From: CAZQVN01 sp964596775
GTDB lineage: Bacteria > Eisenbacteria > RBG-16-71-46 > JABDJR01 > JAWXBZ01
NCBI GenBank assembly: GCA_964596775.1
Contig: CAZQVN010000095.1
Coordinates: 1-8,566, forward strand
Length of the DNA stretch: 8,566 nt
Direction: 5' to 3'
Below the pieces are notes generated by a model, which was given only the letters and a program-made list of their open reading frames with translations, did no database searches and was not told where the DNA came from. A program made the translations under genes and the position numbers. Position 1 is the stretch's first letter. Each line of letters starts with the position of its first letter. Below, in pieces: positions 6,680 through 8,566 of this stretch.

Positions 6680-8455
6680 ATGCTGGAATCGATGGGCACA
6701 CTGGAGCGAAGCCATCGCTGCGGTCAACTGACCGCCGCGGAAAGCGGCACCGTCGTGACCGTGATGGGCTGGGTTCACCGGATCCGCGACCACGGGGGCG
6801 TCTTCTTCATCGACCTCCGCGACCACACCGGCATCGTCCAGGTCGTCGTGCACCCGAAGGAGGTCGCGCCGGAGATCCTCGCCAGGGTCCATGACCTGGC
6901 CCGCGAGTACGTGATCGCCGTGGTCGGCACCCTGGCGCTGCGCCCGGCGGACATGGTCAACCGGGCCATCCCCACCGGCGAGGTCGAGCTCATGGCCACG
7001 GAGCTGCGCCTGCTGAACGTGTCGCGGACGCCGCCGTTCGCGATCGAGGACGAGGTGGACGCGTCCGAGGACCTGCGGCTCAAGTACCGCTACCTCGACC
7101 TCCGCCGGTTCCCGCTGCAGAAGGCGCTGCGGCTCCGCAGCACGGTCACGTTCGAGGTGCGTCGGTTCATGAACGACCAGGGGTTCTGCGAGATCGAAAC
7201 TCCGCTGCTCGTCCGCCCCACGCCGGAGGGCGCGCGCGACTACCTCGTGCCGGCGCGCCTGCATCCGGGGCGCTTCTTCGCGCTGCCGCAGTCGCCGCAG
7301 ATCTACAAGCAGATCCTCATGGTGGCCGGGTTCGACAAGTACTTCCAGCTGCCGCGCTGCCTGCGCGACGAGGATCTCCGCGCCGACCGCCAGCCCGAGC
7401 ACACGCAGATCGACATCGAGATGGCGTTTCCGCGCGAGGACACGGTCTTCACCCTCATCGAGGGGCTGATGAGCCACGTGTTCAAGTCCGTGCTCGGCGT
7501 GGACCTGCCGACGCCGTTCCCGCGCCTCACCTACCGCGAGGCCATGGACCGCTTCGGGAGCGACAAGCCGGACACCCGTTTCGGCCTCGAGATGACGAAC
7601 GTGACCGACCTCGGCCGCGCCTCGGAGTTCCAGGTCATGAAGTCGGTGGCCGAGGCCGGCGGCGCGGTGATGGGTCTCCGCGTGCCCGGCGGCGCCGCGA
7701 TGAGCCGCAAGGACGTGATGGACCTCGAGGCGGCGGCGAAGACGTACGGCGCGAAGGGACTGGCCTGGACGAAGGTGACCGCCGAGGGTCTCGACGGCGG
7801 CGTGGCGAAGTTCCTCGATGCGGCCGCGTTCACGAAGGCGCTGTCCGCCGAGCCCGGCGACATGCTCCTGTTCGTGGCCGACAACCGCCGCGACACCGCG
7901 TGCAAGTCGCTCGGCGCGGTGCGGACGGAACTCGGGGAGCCGCTGATCGCCGGCCGCGAAAAGGAATACAACTTTCTCTGGGTCCGCGAGTTTCCCCTGT
8001 TCGAGCCGGACGGGGACGGGGGCTGGGTTCCGGCGCACCACATCTTCTCGATGCCGATGGAGGAGCATCTCGATTTCCTCGAGTCGGATCCGGGCAAAGT
8101 CCACGCGCAGCTCTACGATCTCGTGTGCAACGGCGTCGAGCTGGCATCGGGCTCGATCCGAATCCATCGCCGCGACATCCAGGAACGGGTCATGAAGGTG
8201 ATCGGCCTCTCGCCCGAGGAAGCGGAGCGGCGCTTCGGCTTCCTCCTCGAGGCATTCCAGTACGGGGCACCGCCGCACGGGGGCATAGCCCCCGGGCTCG
8301 ACCGTCTCATCATGGTGATGACCGGCCGCACCTCGATCCGCGACGTCATCGCCTTCCCCAAGACGCAGAGCGCTTCATCGCTGATGGACGGCTGCCCGGC
8401 GGAAGTGGACGAGCGCGACGTCCGGGATCTCCATCTCAAGATCACGAAGGAGTAG
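6680..8455 (+). CDS. aspS: Aspartyl-tRNA synthetase (probably non-discriminating)
   Basis: This class IIb aminoacyl-tRNA synthetase attaches aspartate to tRNA(Asp) in the cytoplasm. Its 591 residues match bacterial-type AspRS (E. coli 590). The order is an N-terminal OB-fold anticodon domain (about 1-115), then the catalytic domain, with the bacterial GAD insertion at roughly 295-410. Motif 1 lies around GFCEIETPLL, followed by TPEGARDYLVP (about 181-191) and QSPQIYKQ (about 204-211). Motif 2 is RDEDLRADRQPEHTQIDIE, from about 228. Motif 3 is GIAPGLDRL (535-543) with the ATP-contacting Arg542. In the anticodon domain GWVHRIRDHGG has His38 where strictly Asp-specific enzymes have Leu, a mark of enzymes that also charge tRNA(Asn). 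Start ATG 6680 has GGAGA 10 nt upstream; Met5 is a weaker alternative. The gene follows the VanZ-like gene by 3 nt. Confidence 0.98.
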   Translation: MLESMGTLERSHRCGQLTAAESGTVVTVMGWVHRIRDHGGVFFIDLRDHTGIVQVVVHPKEVAPEILARVHDLAREYVIAVVGTLALRPADMVNRAIPTGEVELMATELRLLNVSRTPPFAIEDEVDASEDLRLKYRYLDLRRFPLQKALRLRSTVTFEVRRFMNDQGFCEIETPLLVRPTPEGARDYLVPARLHPGRFFALPQSPQIYKQILMVAGFDKYFQLPRCLRDEDLRADRQPEHTQIDIEMAFPREDTVFTLIEGLMSHVFKSVLGVDLPTPFPRLTYREAMDRFGSDKPDTRFGLEMTNVTDLGRASEFQVMKSVAEAGGAVMGLRVPGGAAMSRKDVMDLEAAAKTYGAKGLAWTKVTAEGLDGGVAKFLDAAAFTKALSAEPGDMLLFVADNRRDTACKSLGAVRTELGEPLIAGREKEYNFLWVREFPLFEPDGDGGWVPAHHIFSMPMEEHLDFLESDPGKVHAQLYDLVCNGVELASGSIRIHRRDIQERVMKVIGLSPEEAERRFGFLLEAFQYGAPPHGGIAPGLDRLIMVMTGRTSIRDVIAFPKTQSASSLMDGCPAEVDERDVRDLHLKITKE

Positions 8456-8566
8456 CCCCAGGGCCGCCCGGTGGCGCGGACCGTCCTGAAGCACCGGAGC
8501 AGGCGTGCCGCGGGTCGTCCTCCCGTCCGCGGTGATTCGGAGGCCCGCGGGAGCCAGGATGGCGGA
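8456..8566. other. Noncoding stretch after aspS, possibly ending in the start of another gene
   Basis: No convincing gene fits in these 111 nt. At the very end ATG 8559-8561 is preceded by GGGAG (8549-8553) at 5-nt spacing, so it could start a plus-strand gene. GTG 8532 is in the same frame and is an alternative. Only a few codons are visible, so no function can be proposed. Confidence 0.3.

Noticed and set aside
6176..8278. A 700-codon open frame on the minus strand opposite aspS and the VanZ-like gene, and a 526-codon one (3863-5443) opposite hemA and hemX
   Set aside because: Both are composition shadows. Their products are rich in Arg, His, Glu and Gly with no domain I recognise, and the opposite strand encodes clear conserved proteins over the same bases.
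8508..8550. CCGCGGG / CCCGCGG inverted repeat downstream of aspS
   Set aside because: The arms are 7 bp with a 29-nt loop and no T-tract, and GC-rich hexamers such as CCGCGG are common here. It is not a convincing terminator or operator.

Overview
The window is a GC-rich stretch of bacterial chromosome carrying ordinary housekeeping genes. It shows no mobile elements, CRISPR arrays, rRNA or tRNA genes. The strong third-position GC preference leaves long open frames on the opposite strands of nearly every gene, and these are shadows. The organism looks like a respiring, heme-making Gram-negative-type bacterium. Two traits hint at lineage without settling it. The pyrophosphatase is the long variant I associate with chlamydiae and relatives. 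The aspartyl-tRNA synthetase carries the histidine signature of non-discriminating enzymes.

Layout: (1) Positions 1-3347, minus strand: nuoA, nuoH, nuoJ, nuoK and the first 323 codons of nuoL, packed with 4-nt overlaps or gaps of up to 9 nt. These are all proton-pumping membrane-arm subunits of complex I. The peripheral-arm genes nuoB, C, D and I, which usually lie inside such operons, are absent between them. nuoE, F and G are not in the window either. (2) Positions 3348-3443: a compact divergent promoter region with a near-consensus sigma70-type promoter for nuoA. A weaker promoter for hemX faces the other way, and the two -10 boxes overlap. (3) Positions 3444-5551, plus strand: hemX (CcsA-like membrane protein) and hemA (glutamyl-tRNA reductase, first committed step of tetrapyrrole synthesis), overlapping by 4 nt. 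(4) Positions 5562-6179, minus strand: family I inorganic pyrophosphatase, convergent with hemA across 10 nt. (5) Positions 6180-6280: a second short divergent region with promoter-like elements. (6) Positions 6281-8455, plus strand: a small VanZ-family membrane protein, probably starting at a CTG codon, followed after 3 nt by aspS. (7) Positions 8456-8566: noncoding, possibly ending in the first codons of the next gene.

The genes link respiration (complex I), heme supply for downstream cytochromes, pyrophosphate removal and aspartyl-tRNA charging. I found no clear undescribed system. The points most worth checking are the membrane-arm-only nuo operon, the overlapping nuoA/hemX promoters, the AspRS specificity signature and the CTG start of the VanZ protein.
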